Of a DNA stretch of 64,000 nucleotides, positions 1-12,440 are shown piece by piece. The position numbers were made by a program, and so were the translations under genes. The DNA comes from Gnetum montanum (taxonomy: Eukaryota > Streptophyta > Gnetopsida > Gnetales > Gnetaceae): the NCBI GenBank assembly GCA_015680685.1, contig MNCI01011103.1:166307-230306 (forward strand), given 5' to 3'. The notes under the pieces are model-generated. The model made no database searches, was not told the DNA's origin, and worked only from the letters and a program-made list of their open reading frames with translations. Each line of letters starts with the position of its first letter. The first letter of the stretch is position 1.

Positions 1-86
1 GGCGGGACGCGATATCGCGTACGCGATATCGCAGGAGAAGACGCAATATCGCATCGGCCGCGCCTACTGTAACTCGCGTCTCATCA
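1..86 (-). repeat. LTR fragment with GCGATATCGC palindromes
   Basis: Read on the minus strand, an LTR-like start (TGATGAGACGCGAG) begins at 86 and runs off the left window edge. It contains GCGATATCGC at 9-18 and 23-32 and GCAATATCGC at 43-52, the same palindrome found near the TATA box of the Athila-like LTRs elsewhere in the window. The CpGs are mostly undecayed, so this is one of the better preserved copies. No polypurine tract precedes it, so whether it is a 3' LTR or a recombined piece cannot be decided. Confidence 0.55.
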
Positions 87-870
87 GTGTTGGTAGGAGG
101 ATTTTTCATAGGAGAAACTTGTCTCAATGAAGTTCTAATTCTACTAACCTTTTCTAGACTTGTCTTGAAGAAAGGACATTTCCTTGATTTTCCTTTAGTA
201 TTGTTAGTATGACCCTCTCTTTGTATATTTACTACCCTTGTAGCTCTTCTTTGCTGAGGTTGTGATGAAAGTTCCCCCTACATGATAGGTGTTGGCACTG
301 GTGGCAAAGAATTGAAAGGTGGATTTGACGAACCAACTACTCACAATTGTGCATAAGGATTTTGATCCATCCTTGGAATGATAGGCCTATGGTACTCTAG
401 CAGATAATGAGAAGAAGAAGTTTGCATTGAAGCATTCCCTAGAGATTTTGGACATTGGACATAGTGTCCTTCAGGATCAAGTTTCCTATATGGATATTGT
501 TACCTTGGCATTGGCATTGCCCATGTTTGTGGTTGCTACCACTACTACTAATATTGCTTCTATGTTTGAGGGTAAGCTTCATTTAGATAATATGTTGGAT
601 AGAAAGATTACCTAAGATTACCTTGAGAATAAGTTATTCATCTTGATATTTTATTTTTAACAAAAATTGGATTAAGTGTGTATGACCTGAACTCCTACAA
701 GTGGACCATAACAAGGCAACATCCCTTAGGATGTTCATACTGGCACACCTTGCACCCTTCCTCCTCCTCTAAACTAGATTTAATATATCTTTCAATGGTA
801 GCAACTTTTCGTTTGTGCTTGTAACTTTCCCATCCATAGTCTCTTTTCTTCTTCTTTTTCTTGCTAATGA
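87..870 (-). pseudogene. Athila-like gag/gag-protease linker fragment
   Basis: Minus-strand translation, with stops and frameshifts, matches the gag C-terminal half of elements 2 and 3 in this window. The stretch from 716 to 757 encodes CKVCQYEHPKGCC, the same atypical zinc-knuckle as in elements 2 and 3. It is preceded in coding order by a Lys-rich segment and followed by the Pro/Gln-rich linker (about 420-580 and 100-290) that ends near a PFFKT-like motif. The capsid part and protease are missing. It abuts the LTR fragment at 86 on one side and the plus-strand LTR of element 1 on the other, so both ends are recombination or insertion junctions. Confidence 0.6.
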
Positions 871-1759
871 AATATATTTATTGTTGGCCCTGACGTCAAG
901 CATGCAACGTCAGAGCCATGATGTCTCATATGTGATGTCAGAGCCATGACATGACATATGCAATGTTAGGGTCTTGATGTGACATCGTGTGAGCAACATC
1001 AAAGCATCTATCCTAGGTCTATAAATATTGTGCCTAGGCTCCCATTTTGAGTCAATTTTTAGTTTAGTTTTTAAGTAGAGTAGCGAAGCTCTTATATCTT
1101 ATTTTCCTCAAAGTTAGAATATTTTCTAGGTGCCTGTAGAAGGAGTCTAAAGTGTGTACGGTTCTTTGTTTAAGCACTAATGTACTTAAGTGCAGTAGTA
1201 TGATGCGAATAAAACAAACTATTTTAATAATCCTTATAGCACTGAGAATAGCATAATATTTCCTTTAATTCATTTTACTTTCTTTCTCTTTATTTTAATG
1301 CATTTGAATTAAGCAATTTATTTCCAACAGTTAATGAACACAAGCATGACCACTCCAAGCATTCATATAGTACTTGGTAACCTAGCAACATTTAACGTTT
1401 GGTAGCCCAACAGTGCTATATGTATTCAATATGTGTCCAAGAAAGTGAGGCAGTTACTTGTGTTTGGCTAGCTAGGCAATATACATTAGCTTTCAATCTA
1501 CTCTACCCTTATTCTTGTTGTAGGCGATTATATCCATAAAATATAAAACGAGAAAAATTCATTTACCTCAATTACACTTAAACCATATCCTTGAGCCTTA
1601 CAAGTGTAGTTGAAAAGATAATGAATGTTCTCAACGTCATTTCACTTCTTAGAGAAACTACTATACAAGATAACTATATGTCCACGAAATTTGGTCGAAT
1701 CACACATAATGCCTTAGTGATTTTTATGGTTGGACGTAGGGGTACCTCACCACTCATCA
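871..1759 (+). repeat. 5' LTR of element 1 (LTR group C)
   Basis: The right end is defined by GGTACC...CACTCATCA at 1741-1759 followed by the PBS. A TATA box (CTATAAATA) lies at 1019-1027. Upstream of it, 887-1005 holds a perfect TGACGTCA and about three degenerate ~31-bp repeats built around GTCAGAGCCATGA. The part downstream of TATA resembles the solo LTR at 60162-61066. The left border is approximate; no clear TGATGA start is visible. Confidence 0.65.
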
Positions 1760-1760
1760 T

Positions 1761-1778
1761 TGGCATCATTGCCAAGGA
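1761..1778 (+). promoter_or_regulatory. Primer-binding site, tRNA-Asp type (decayed)
   Basis: TGGCATCATTGCCAAGGA, one base after the LTR end. It matches the Athila-type PBS seen better preserved at 35982-35999, with C-to-T and G-to-A changes at its CpGs. It fixes the LTR/internal boundary and the plus orientation of element 1. Confidence 0.65.
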
Positions 1779-1984
1779 CCTTTTTGTTGTTTGGTGTGCT
1801 ATCTAGGACCTAGTGAAAGTATTTAAATTTTTGAAATGAACCTTAGAGTCATATCTTATTTCACAATTACTACAACCAATTCTTAGAGCACACTGTGATT
1901 TTTATTCTACTAACCAAAAATGTATTCTTCTCATAGAAGCACTTCTTTGCACAAGGCTGATAATGTTCATTCGACAAAGCCTCA

Positions 1985-2800
1985 ATAGTACCAAATAATA
2001 TATACTCACCCCAATGAGTATGTGCCAAACTTCATCTTCATCCTACACTAGGATAAACAGCTGTGGTGGTGTGACATGGACAGCAACATTATGTTGTCAC
2101 CCGATCATGCTACTCCTGCAATGCTCTATTAAACGCTTCTCTTGCCTCTTCCTCCATATCAAAATCCTTTGGGCCTCCTTCAAAATAAACTCTACCAAGG
2201 ATATGTTTTATTAGATCTATGCAGGAAACCTTTCAAGAAAATTAGCCAATCTTGGAAGTTCTCTAATTTATTTACAAATTTTGAGGAATGAACCATGCAA
2301 GGCTCTTCTCAATTCAAGTTCAGTGTTAATTTGATTTCTCATGATATGTACACTACCTAGAACCTGCCTTCTCTCAAGAAGAGCAACATCAGATTGGAAT
2401 TGGCAAACCAGTCCATCACTATTCCATTGGGACTAGTAGAAGACATTATGACTGTTGTCTATGGATGATCTTATCCTGCCAATTTCCTGGTAATCAGAGT
2501 GGAGAACTACAAAGGGGACTTTTCAATCATTATGGGAAGAACATGGTTGAGCATAGTAGACATAAGAATGGGCATCATAGATCTTTTCCTGGAAATCTCT
2601 AAGGAAAACGCATTTGGAAAGATTGAGAAGAAGAGAGTTCCATGCATCACATACAGTGATAGCAGGTGCAATTGTGTGCAGAAACTTTGGGCCATAAAGC
2701 AAGCATCTATCTTTGCATGCAAGAAGTTTACACTAAAATTTGAAATTCAAAGGTTTCTATACATAGCAGCCACAAAATAGGAGGGTACCCAATGGCTGAC
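1985..2800 (+). pseudogene. Element 1 gag N-terminus fused to aspartic protease region
   Basis: About 1985-2160 encodes the start of gag (YTHPNEYVPNF-like, homologous to the gag N-termini of elements 2 and 3). From about 2220 the homology jumps to the segment just before the protease. 2290-2330 is the decayed equivalent of the LLDSG active-site region, where the DSG motif is no longer intact. 2499-2780 encodes the downstream part with IIMGRTWLS and an EISKE segment shared with elements 2 and 3. The missing middle (RS-like region, capsid, zinc knuckle) is an internal deletion. Non-functional. Confidence 0.6.
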
Positions 2801-2828
2801 TACCAATTCAAAAAGTAGCACACCTTGC

Positions 2829-5770
2829 ATGGAACCAACTGAGAGCCTAACATGTGAGTATATCACAAGCATGGATGAACTCGAGCAAGTTCATCACCAA
2901 CTCTATGAAGATACAAATGATGATACCCATTGGGGAGAGTTGGAAATTCCTAATAAATTTAAGCAAGAGCCCCTTGAACTAAAAACATTACTAGCTGGAA
3001 TGGAATATGTATTTTTGAAAAATAAGAAGCCAATTATAATCAATGAAAGACTTACTTCAAAACAAAAAGAGATGCTATTGAAATTTGTTGAAATATGGTC
3101 AACAACTTTTGCTTGTTCATACCCTAAACTGATAGGGATTAATCCTAGGATATGCCAACATCAGATTTACACCAACCCAACCATGAAGCCAAAATGACAA
3201 CCATAGAGGTAGTTGAACCCCAAATTGAAGCAAATAATCAAAGAGGAAATTGAGCAACTCCTCAAGGCAGGGTTCATTTACCCCATTATGGATAGTAAGC
3301 GGATGGCAAGTGGTAGGGCTGCATTGACTTCAGGCTACTAAATATGGCAACATTCAAGGATCATTTTCCATTGCCATTTGTTCACTAGATGCTAGACACA
3401 ATATTAGGACATTGCTACTACAACTTCCTAGATGGTTATAGTGGCTATAACCAAATTCAAATTACACTAAAGAACCAAGCAAAGACAATGTTCACAAGTC
3501 CCTAGGGAAATTTTGCATATCGTAAGATACTATTTGATCTATGCAATGCTCCTACCACATTTCAACACTTGGATCTGAACATCTTTCAATAATATATTGG
3601 TAGTGGTGTAGAAGTATTCATGAATGACTTCTCCACCTATGAAGCTACATTTAAGCAAGCCCTGGACCACCCTAATCAAGTTTTAAAATAGCGTGTTGAA
3701 ACCAACTTGCAGCTTAATTGGCAAAAAGGTCACCTCATGGTCCAAGAGGGCATTGTACTAGGGCACAAAATCTCACAAGTAGGAATTGAGGTGGATCCTG
3801 AAAAAATAAGGGTCATCCAAGGAATGACCTACTAGCCAAAAATAGTTAAAGATGTTTAGTCATTATTTGGACGTACTGGCTACTACCAGGTCTTCATAGA
3901 TAATTTCTCTAAGATTGCAAAGTCATTGGTATAGCTAACAAAGAAAGATGTTGCTTTTGTCTAGACCCCAAAATGTGAAAGAGTGTTCCAACAACTAAAA
4001 GAAAAGTTTGTGGAAACTCAAATCCTACAAGTACCTTATTGGTTCAAACCATTTAACATTATGATAGATGCAACAAATTATGCCTTGAGAGTAGTACTAA
4101 CATTATTAGATGATAAGAAACAACATACTACATCCACCACACTAGCTAAAGTATTATAGGTGCACAATTGAACTACACTGCCATAGAGAAAGAATTGATG
4201 GTAGTGGTGTTTGCACTAGAGAATTTCAAGCATTATTTTCATGGATATAAGGTGCTTGTGCACATTGATCATAGTGACATCCGCTTCCTAATGAACAAGC
4301 CAATGGTAAGCCCTTGTGTCATATGGTGGCTGGTGATCTTGCAGGAATTCGATCTCATGATGGTAGATCAAAAGGGCACTAAGAATCTGGTCACTAAGCA
4401 CTTGTCTTGGTTGCAATGGGATGATATAGAGGAAGAAAGCCCATTATATGATACATTTCCTGATGAACTCCTCTTTGCTGGGGCTATAACTGAACAAATA
4501 CCCAATGAGCCAAAATGGTATGATAACATTCTCATCTATCTTCTCAGTCAAGAGATGCCACAAGGATTGGACCACTGGAAGAAATAGCAGTNAGAGATGC
4601 CACAAGGATTGGACCACTGGAAGAAATAGCAGTTTCTTCACCAAGTAAAGTACTTCATAGATATCAATGGACACATTTATAAGATGTCCACCGATGGCCT
4701 AGTTTTTTGGTGTGTCCTTGATGTTGATCAACTGCACATTCTCCAAGACACTCATGAAGGTCCTTGTGGATGACACTATGCTAGGAGACACACAATCATT
4801 AAAATCTTGATGGCAAGGTACTATTGGCCAACACTCTTCAAGGATGTCCATCATTATGTCTACTCTCATGAATGATGCCAACAAGATGGTGGAATGACTA
4901 CTTAAATGGAGGGACCTCAACAATGGATTCAACCACTAGAACCATTTGACATCTGGGGCATTGATTTCATAGGTCCCATCATGTCCATGTTAAATGGAAA
5001 GGTGTACATCATAGTCATTGTGAACTATTGTATGAAATGGGTAGAAGCAATAGCTGTCATTGATTGTACATCCTCTACTGCTACTTGGTTTGTATAACAA
5101 AATGTTGTAAACAAGTTTGGTGTGCCATGTACATTAATTTCTGATAATGGAACTCATTTTACAAGCATTACTTTTCAAAAGCTCATGCAACACTTAGGAG
5201 TTGAACATAAACTCACAACACCTTACCATCCCCAAGCTAATAGTCAAGATGAGGTTACCAATAGGGAAATCACAAGAATACTAATAAGAACTATTAGCAG
5301 GTATAGCAACTGAAGCACAAAACTCAACAATGCCCTTTGGACCTATCACTTAACTTGGAAACTTCCTATAGGCTACTCTTCCTATGAGCTTGTGTACAGC
5401 AAACTACCAACACTTCCTATTCAGTTTGAACTCTGTACACTTTCAACAGCTTGTGACCTTGACCTTGACTTAAGTTTAGCCCAAAAAGAAAGACTAATAA
5501 ATCTCAACCTACTAGAAGAAAATCAATTAGTAGCCTTATCATCTAATGAGTTGCACAAGGCCTATAACTTGAAAATTAGAAAAGTCAAATTTTAACCAAG
5601 AGACAAGGTTATTTACTAGAACCCCACACACGTACCTTGATGAACTAAGTTCCAAAAATTGTGTGAAGGACTTTACATCATTTATGAAAATTTTCCTTCA
5701 AGGGCCATGATGATCTATAAACCTGAGAGCCCAAACAAGAAATAGCTAGTCAACATCCAACAAATTAAAC
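2829..5770 (+). pseudogene. Element 1 pol: reverse transcriptase, RNase H, integrase
   Basis: The 2829-3197 stretch is the connector before RT. RT lies at about 3190-3950 and shows the YNFLDGYSGYNQI-like region and the catalytic box as FMNDF at 3617-3631, where family members have FMDDF. RNase H is at about 4010-4460 (NYTAIEKELM). Integrase is at about 4640-5770: DIWGIDFIGP and LISDNGTHF carry the two Asp residues and DEVTNREI the Glu of the DDE triad, then the C-terminal region follows. There are many in-frame stops, several of them TAG where relatives have CAG or TGG. A 41-bp duplication around the N at 4592 is an assembly artefact and shifts the frame. Not functional. Confidence 0.75.
4551..4633. 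other. Assembly artefact: 41-bp duplication around a single N
   Basis: 4551-4591 is repeated exactly at 4593-4633 with one N between. The same pattern occurs at 12964, 37693 and 39292. This looks like two contig ends that overlap but were joined by a one-base gap rather than merged. Confidence 0.85.
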
Positions 5771-7753
5771 CTTTCCATGAGCATACACCAATTAACACAA
5801 CAAGCATCTCATCAAATGGACAACCATGCTCCATATTTTGGATCTCCTCCTCCTTTCAACTTAGTCATGGGGGAGATGGCCAACCATGCTAATCATTTAA
5901 GTGGCTCTTCAATTTTTCAAATTTTTTATTTTACACATTTTTTGTTTTACACCTTCTTTCTTTTACATCTTTTTGTTTTTATGTTATTAATCTTTTCTAA
6001 TTTTTGTTCACACCATCGTTAGTACATTTTCTATTTCTTGAATATTTTACACTTTCTTTTATATTTTGTTTTATTTTGGTGTGATTTTCTAACTTTTTGT
6101 TAATAATTGCCAGGTGCATTGGTAATGTGTTACTTGATCATGGTATGTACTATTAGTTTTATTTGATTGTTTATGTTTGTTTTTTGGCTTTAAATTTTGT
6201 TATAGATATTTAGGACATGGTTTCTTTTCATGTAATAGGTAGTGAGTTCACAACATCCACCCATCCACACACTCTATGGTTTTCCTTATTGGAAACGTGC
6301 AATCCCTTTTTCGTTAATAAAACTTTAATAAATTTGTAACTTTGGTAGTTTCTAGAATTGGGAAGGATTCAAACATTTGAATAAGGTGCGGCTTCAAGGG
6401 GATTTGGTATTCTTTATGCTTTTCTATTTTCCTAGGTGCATGTGTGTTTCCATGAACTTCTTACCATTCCACGCCAATCAATAAAGAAAGTTGAATAATT
6501 CCTTGCATGGTGTGTTTTTCATCAGAAAAAAATGATGATAATTCAAAACACATCCCTTGGACAAAATAAATGCATACATCCTTACATGGTGTGGTTCTCA
6601 TCAAGAAAAGAGGAAAAAAAGAGATGAGGATTTAAAGCACACCCCTTGGACAAAATAAATGCATGTGTCTTTGCATGGTGTTGTTACCATTTCAAAAAAA
6701 TGAAAAAAAAAACAAAAAATAATGGGAATTCAAAGCACACCCTTTAGACAGAATAAACAGGCTACAAGCACTAGTTATGGGACTAGTCTCCTCTAACTAA
6801 GGCCCTTCCTCACTTCCTAGTTCTTCTCTAATAAGGAACAGTGGTTGTTTTGTGGGAGCACTCTTATGTCTTAGGGGATGGATTAGCCTTAGAATGTTGA
6901 TGCGAAGTCACTAAACATGGTTGGTTTTGGTCTGGGCTAAGGATGGATTCTATCAAATCATTTAACCACAAAATCCACAAGGGACTTCATGTGACCATAA
7001 TTAGGAACTTCATTCCACTCTCTCTCTCATCCATCTATGCTTTCCATGTCTCACCTCACTACCAATTTCATGTGTTGGTTTGATGTGTTAGAATTCTTAG
7101 TTTGTTTCTTTTGGGTTTTTGTACATAACTTGTGTAACCATTAATCATCCACAGAGCCCATGGACTCTTTGGTTTGAAGTTATGTAAGGGCATAAAAGGC
7201 CTATGCCTGCTTTGGGAAGGACCCACTTTCATATCTTTTGGTTGGGTTAGTTAAGTTCTTTACCCTTAGACATTTTTACAGTCAAATTCTTTTTGTTTAC
7301 TACATCAATGACATCCAATTGTACATATCTTCACAATAGTTTTTAGTGAATTCTTCTTTTCATTGTTATGAATTCTTATACCCTCTTCAAATATTTCCTT
7401 GTATTAAAATTTTTCAAATTTAATGGACCACTTAATTTAATTAACCCTATCTATCAGCCTTCTTACTAATACTACTCAAGGAACCAGTCAACCATAATCA
7501 CAAGGTAGTCAAGATGAGACAAGTCCTTTAACCACCATGTGTTACACATTGCATATTAATTCGTGATTTTGTTGTGATTGTAATGGGAAGCATGGACTGG
7601 AAGCAAGACTATCTTCACCAAGGATGCAGTAGCACCACACAATGAGGATCGTTCATGACAGAAGGATCTCTTCTCTCTCTTTCATTCTTCTACTGCTAAG
7701 AGATGTTGGATGTCAATGATATCTAGGGTAGTTGGAAAGACAACAAACTATAA
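5771..7753 (+). other. 3' noncoding region of element 1
   Basis: There is no coding potential. It starts with the recurring motif TTAGTCATGGGGGAGATGG at 5861-5879, followed by T-rich DNA. Homologous noncoding DNA follows the pol or protease of elements 2 and 3, including the segment ending ...CATGGACTCTTTGG near 7160. 6503-6760 is a degenerate tandem repeat (see separate entry). 7500-7753 shows no recognisable feature apart from a short duplicated GTAGTTGGAAAGACAACAAAC. Confidence 0.55.
6503..6760 (+). repeat. Three-copy ~85-bp tandem repeat in element 1 3' region
   Basis: Units start near 6503, 6583 and 6671. Each runs from GCATGGTGT through an A-rich stretch to CAAAGCACACCCCTTGGACA-like sequence and AATAAA. 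Elements 2 and 3 have a single copy at the equivalent place (near 40197-40281 in element 3), so the array expanded in the element 1 lineage. Confidence 0.6.
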
Positions 7754-7924
7754 CCTTGAGCCTCACAAGTGTAGTTGGAAAGACAACAAACATTCTCAAT
7801 GTCATTTCACTTCATAGAGAAACTAGTGTACAAGATAACTATAGGTCCACGGAATTCAACTGGATCATATGTAACACCTTAGTGATTTAAATAGTTGGAC
7901 GTAGGGGTACCTCACCGCTCATCA
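7754..7924 (+). repeat. 3' LTR remnant of element 1
   Basis: The last ~170 bp of the group C LTR (compare 1587-1759), ending GGTACCTCACCGCTCATCA. The upstream LTR part is gone. It directly abuts the minus-strand gag at 7925, a junction between two unrelated element copies. Confidence 0.65.
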
Positions 7925-9677
7925 CTTGCCCTCGTTAAGTGCTTATTTAGTCTTCTCTTCTATGATCTTCAGGGCTATAGCAAATTTTTCATCCATTTAA
8001 TCCCACATTTTCTCTACCTTGGTTGCTATATCATTCACTGATTTTTGGATTGGTAGAGTCCTCTTTTGAATGGAATCTTCCAAGGTTTCATTGTTTTATT
8101 TATCACATACCCTCACATCATGTTTCCTTATTGATGGATCTCTATTATACTCTTCAGCTAATTCTTTCTTCTTCAATTCTCCTTCCTCTTTCACGACTTG
8201 ATAAATTAATCCTTGAATTTTAAGAGTGGTCATCTCTGATACTCTTCCTTAGGCATAAACCCCAAGGGTCTCTCTAGTTTTATTCTTCAACCCATCTACT
8301 ATTTGCCTTAGTTGTTCCTTCTATGAGAATCCATGACCTAGGCATTTGTGTAGTAAGGAATAGTATCTGCCCATTGCTACATTAATGGATTTATGTATCC
8401 CTTACTTCTAGCCTTAGATCTGCTTCCTAAGATTGAACACCAAGGAGTAGGTTTGGTATTTATCATTGAAAAGTTGAAGCATGGTACTCCACCTTCTGAT
8501 TCATTCAAGTTTCAACAATCTATACCATCTTTCTGCCTATTTAATGAGTGTTCTATGGAACAACTTAAGTTTCTACCATTCACTTTCGATATTCTATAGG
8601 ACATAGGCATTGTGAAATTCTTGAAGGTGATGTTGTGGATCCATGTTATATCCACCTTCAAACTTAGAGGAATATTATTCATATCAAGTCTCTTGATGCA
8701 ACTGTCTCTGACATGCCTAGTTGAAATGTACACTGCTTTCCATATGTTGATCATGTTGTGAGTAGCTAATAAGGGTGCATCATGATTGTAGGGTTTATAT
8801 GCTCAATTATAGTAGTGTTCCCTTTGGTACTCATGTCTCTCTCTTTCTTCACATCTATCCTTGTTCCTCCATGGTTCATGCTCTTCATCTTCTTCATCAA
8901 AATGTCTTGAGTGATAGTCATATCGATCATGAGTCCAACATATTTTCCTATCATGATCTCTATACCATTATTCCCTTTATTCAAAGTTCACTGACGATTG
9001 TGAGGATGAAGATGAAGTAGTGGGAGAACAATGTTAGCTAGTTCTCCTTCTGTGACTCTAGTATTCATCCCTTTGTGATCCAGCAAAAGCGCTTAGCTTT
9101 GAGTCCTGCATGTACTTGGAGTCTTTTGCTTCTCTTCTTGGTGTCTCTACTAAGGTTGAATGTAGTTGCACCTTGACAAGTTCTTTTACTTGAATGATTG
9201 GTGTTTGATAACAGACTTCATGATGATAGTGAATTTTTTTTTTGCTACAAATGCATTGCTATCAAGTTCCTCTAGTACAACAGGAGAGTTAACCTTGTTT
9301 CCCTTGTTATGTTCATGTTTGGTTTCCATGGTAGCATCTCTCTGAACTTGTGCCTCTGTGGGTTGATAGGGTCTTATCATGTATTTAGTCACATGGTACC
9401 CCTCTTATGCATGATTCAGATTCATTCCCCTTAAATTTGTTTAAAGCATGATGGGTGTTGAATGCTCTAGAGAGAAAATAATGTTTCCCTATAGGTCTTT
9501 CCACCTCAACTTTCCATCTTGGTGAAAGATGAATGTGAAATCAAGGTAGTAAGGATCATTGTGAGCATATGAGATTCTTGTTTGCATAGGCATATTCTAG
9601 TATTCAATGTCATTTATTTTGTCATTTCTCCTTTGTATCTCTTTGGAAAGTGATAGCTTTTTCTTAGTTGAAGCCAT
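7925..9677 (-). pseudogene. Athila-like gag, C-terminally truncated
   Basis: The start codon is at 9677-9675 on the minus strand, just after the 5' LTR and PBS at 9801-10680. N-terminal residues MASTKKK are followed by a YLDFTFIFHQD segment equivalent to the gag N-termini of the other elements. A low-complexity middle follows. Then comes RLDMNNIP at about 8670, the capsid entry motif shared with elements 2 and 3, in a series of frameshifted pieces. The zinc knuckle, protease and pol are absent because the sequence is cut at 7925. Multiple stops; inactive. Confidence 0.6.
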
Positions 9678-9800
9678 TTTGTATATGTGATGCTTAATTA
9701 AGTGTGTGTGTTATTAGGATTACTTAAAGCTATGAAGATTGACTTTATATTCTTAATACAACAAACTTTGTAAAATCAATTACTTAGCACACATTGATAC

Positions 9801-9819
9801 ATCACCAGCAACAACATCA
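9801..9819 (-). promoter_or_regulatory. Decayed primer-binding site
   Basis: The minus strand reads TGATGTTGTTGCTGGTGAT right after the LTR end at 9821. This is recognisable as the tRNA-Asp-type PBS with several transitions, and it orients the LTR and gag as one minus-strand element. Confidence 0.5.
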
Positions 9820-9820
9820 A

Positions 9821-10680
9821 TGATGACACAATGGAGCAATCCTACACTCTACCATACAAGTCATGAGTGCTCACATGTGACTAGATCATAATCTGCTAAT
9901 CGACAATGTTATTATGCTAATAATTAATATTGAGTTCATGATGGCTATCTTCCCACTTCAAGTTAGTAAATTTTGGGTGTATGGTTTAACTCTTAGTGAG
10001 GCATATGATTAACTAATATTGTATGGATTTTAATGTTCCTAATGGTAAACATGGTTGAATAAAATGTAAAATTCTAAGTCTAGTTAACTAGGAAAATATA
10101 AATCTAACTTAGCCTGGTGCAATGAATATCTGGTCTTAGTCTATCATACATGCCTTAGACTCATGTAATCATCACTAGGATTACCAAGTGGCATTACTAC
10201 TGAGCAAATCAAGCAACACTACTACTGGGTTACCAAATAACTACACTTAGTGCTTGAAACTAGTCGTATCCATTCCGCTTACTTAGGACATGTAAAATAA
10301 AGTGTTTGGAATGTAAATGATTAACTAAGAAAATAAAAAAGATTATACTAAGTGAACAAATGAAACTAAGAGAATGCTATAATGATGGAAAGCAATCTCA
10401 ATCTTTATTGTTGTCATGAACTATGTCCAAGTACAATTCACTCAAATAAAGATTCCAAACAACTACTAAACATCACACTGCAAGCATTCACTCTCTATTA
10501 TAACTATGAAATAAAACTACAAAAGTTTCCCTAAGACTTGGAATGAAAAGTTACAATTGTGTGCTCAAGTGCTAGTATTTATACGGCTACACACATCTCG
10601 AGACATCGTATCAACAATGATGTAGCATATACCACGACACCATATCTATGACATTGTTGCTACAATATCGTATCACAACA
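9821..10680 (-). repeat. 5' LTR of a minus-strand Athila-like element (LTR group D)
   Basis: The minus-strand LTR ends ...TGTCATCA at 9821 and begins near 10676-10680 (TGTGATACGATATTG). TATA (GTATAAATAC on the minus strand) is at about 10575-10584. Upstream of it are ACGATATTG, GATACGATG and ATAGATATGG, which may be decayed relatives of the GATATC palindrome. The interior keeps the TGGTAATCC-like segments shared by all Athila-like LTRs here (about 10150-10260). No 3' LTR is present. Confidence 0.6.
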
Positions 10681-10689
10681 AAAATTAAC

Positions 10690-12440
10690 TTTATCATTAT
10701 AGATAGTGTAAATATCTTAATCGTCAAAGTATCAATCATCAAGCTCAAAATCTACATTATTAATCAAGTCATTATGTCATTAGATTTTTTATACCTATAG
10801 TACAAGCATTGTAAAATCTTAATTTTATAAGAATTCACAAAATAGAAATTATAAAGATCATTTTGTTTTAAATAAGATATTATAAATAAATGTAAAAGGA
10901 TTAGAGTAATGTCTTTTAGACTAAAAACATAATAAAATTCATTAATTAGTTGCAAAGCCATGTTTATAAATATATAAGGCAGTTGCCTCATTTGTACATT
11001 AAATGCACTAACTCAAATTCATTCACAATTCATTCTAGAAGTACCTCCTCTTACTTTTATAAATTACTTTCATCATTTTGCTTTATTCTCACATTACAAT
11101 ATTTATTAAAGTACAAATCTACTAGCACTTTGACACTTCCACATAAATTTGAAGGTAGCTTCTTATGGTAAAAGAAAATTGTCAAATAGCATAACTCAAT
11201 ATATGGCTATAGTTACATAAAAATATAAACCATGATTAGTGGTTTACACATAAAAAAATTAAAAATGAATGAATCAAATCCAAAAGTAATTAAAGCAAAT
11301 TGAGATCAATTTTTTCACTCCTTGAACATAAGTTGCAATTACCTCTAATCATTTGATACAAGTAATCTACTCACATTCCTTTGAAATGACTCATCATAAA
11401 TTTTCATTACCTCATTGTATTCAGATTTGCCAATAATTTTTAATCATTTCATGTAAGTTATCATCTACTCACATTCATTTGCAATGACTCATCACAAGCT
11501 ACAATTACCTCACAGTATTCACATCTAGTATCATAAATCCTATACAACCTCACCACTAAATGTATTCCATTCATATTCTTATTAATTTTTAACTTGTGAT
11601 GTGGCCTCTTTATGAGTTGTGATCAACCTACATTCTCATCAAAGATTATTCACCACAACCTATGGTAAAGTCATGGTTAAGTAAAAACCAATTTCAAAAT
11701 TCTTGAGCTTCATTTAACATTGACTTCTATTATGAAACTTGAACAAAATTTACTTGGAATTCCTCTTTGTGAAAAATAATCAAATAATAATATTTATAGA
11801 AAATGTGATATGATGCTAATAGAAAGAGGAATTTACAAAAATCATAGGGAAATGTCTTGTAATAGACCTAACACCATCTATATCTCTTTTATACAATATG
11901 TAAATTACCAAGGCAAGGAGGAGTTCACACTATTGTAAAGTTTGAAACTAGGAGATGGTCTAATATCACATTTAAACAATAACTATAATATACAAATTAT
12001 GCAATAATGATCAAGTTGGGGGTAAGAAAAATGTTTCCTTTACTATGTATCTATGCAACATTTTTGAAAATGGTGAAATATTAATGTAAAGTCAAGTTTA
12101 AAAATTTGCAAAGTTATACTAGTTTCTTTAGTATAGTATATTAAAGATATATTTCAATTTTATGTTATATATAACAAATTCATCCAATAGAAGAAAGGGG
12201 TCTTCTTGAATGTAATAAAATATCTAAATTTTAGTTTTAGTATATTTTACAATATTTTTGTTTGCATTATGAACTCTATGCAATTATGTTTGTAAAGAAA
12301 CCCTTGTTTAGTTTTTTTATTAATTATGTAAATAAATTTGTTGCATTTTAGCAAGTACAATATCTTCTTAAACAATGAAAGTGAATATTTAAAGGACTTT
12401 TTTCAATTGTGAACTTTCAATTATTATAGACATTCTTTAA
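10690..12440. other. AT-rich DNA without recognisable genes
   Basis: No coding frame or known repeat is recognised. A diverged ~98-bp direct duplication lies at about 11330-11525: both copies carry CTACTCACATTC, at 11367 and 11465, followed by ATGACTCATCA. Otherwise featureless. Confidence 0.4.

Larger units (their letters stand above)
871..7924 (+). mobile_element. Athila-like Ty3/gypsy retrotransposon, element 1 (degenerate)
   Basis: In order: 5' LTR (to 1759), PBS (1761-1778), a gag N-terminal remnant, protease, RT, RNase H, integrase, a long 3' noncoding region and a 3' LTR remnant (7754-7924). Its reading frames align domain by domain with element 2. All frames carry many stops and several frameshifts. 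Most of gag is deleted: N-terminal gag sequence at about 1985-2160 passes directly into protease-upstream sequence near 2220. The 3' LTR keeps only its last ~170 bp, so no target duplication can be assigned. This is an old, inactive copy. Confidence 0.75.

Noticed and set aside
9-32. GATATC as an EcoRV cloning-site artefact
   Set aside because: The motif occurs in extended dyad context, with decayed variants, at matching positions of several LTRs, so it is genomic rather than vector-derived.
6503-6760. CRISPR-like or satellite array
   Set aside because: Only three degenerate units, no spacers, inside a retrotransposon 3' region of a eukaryotic genome.
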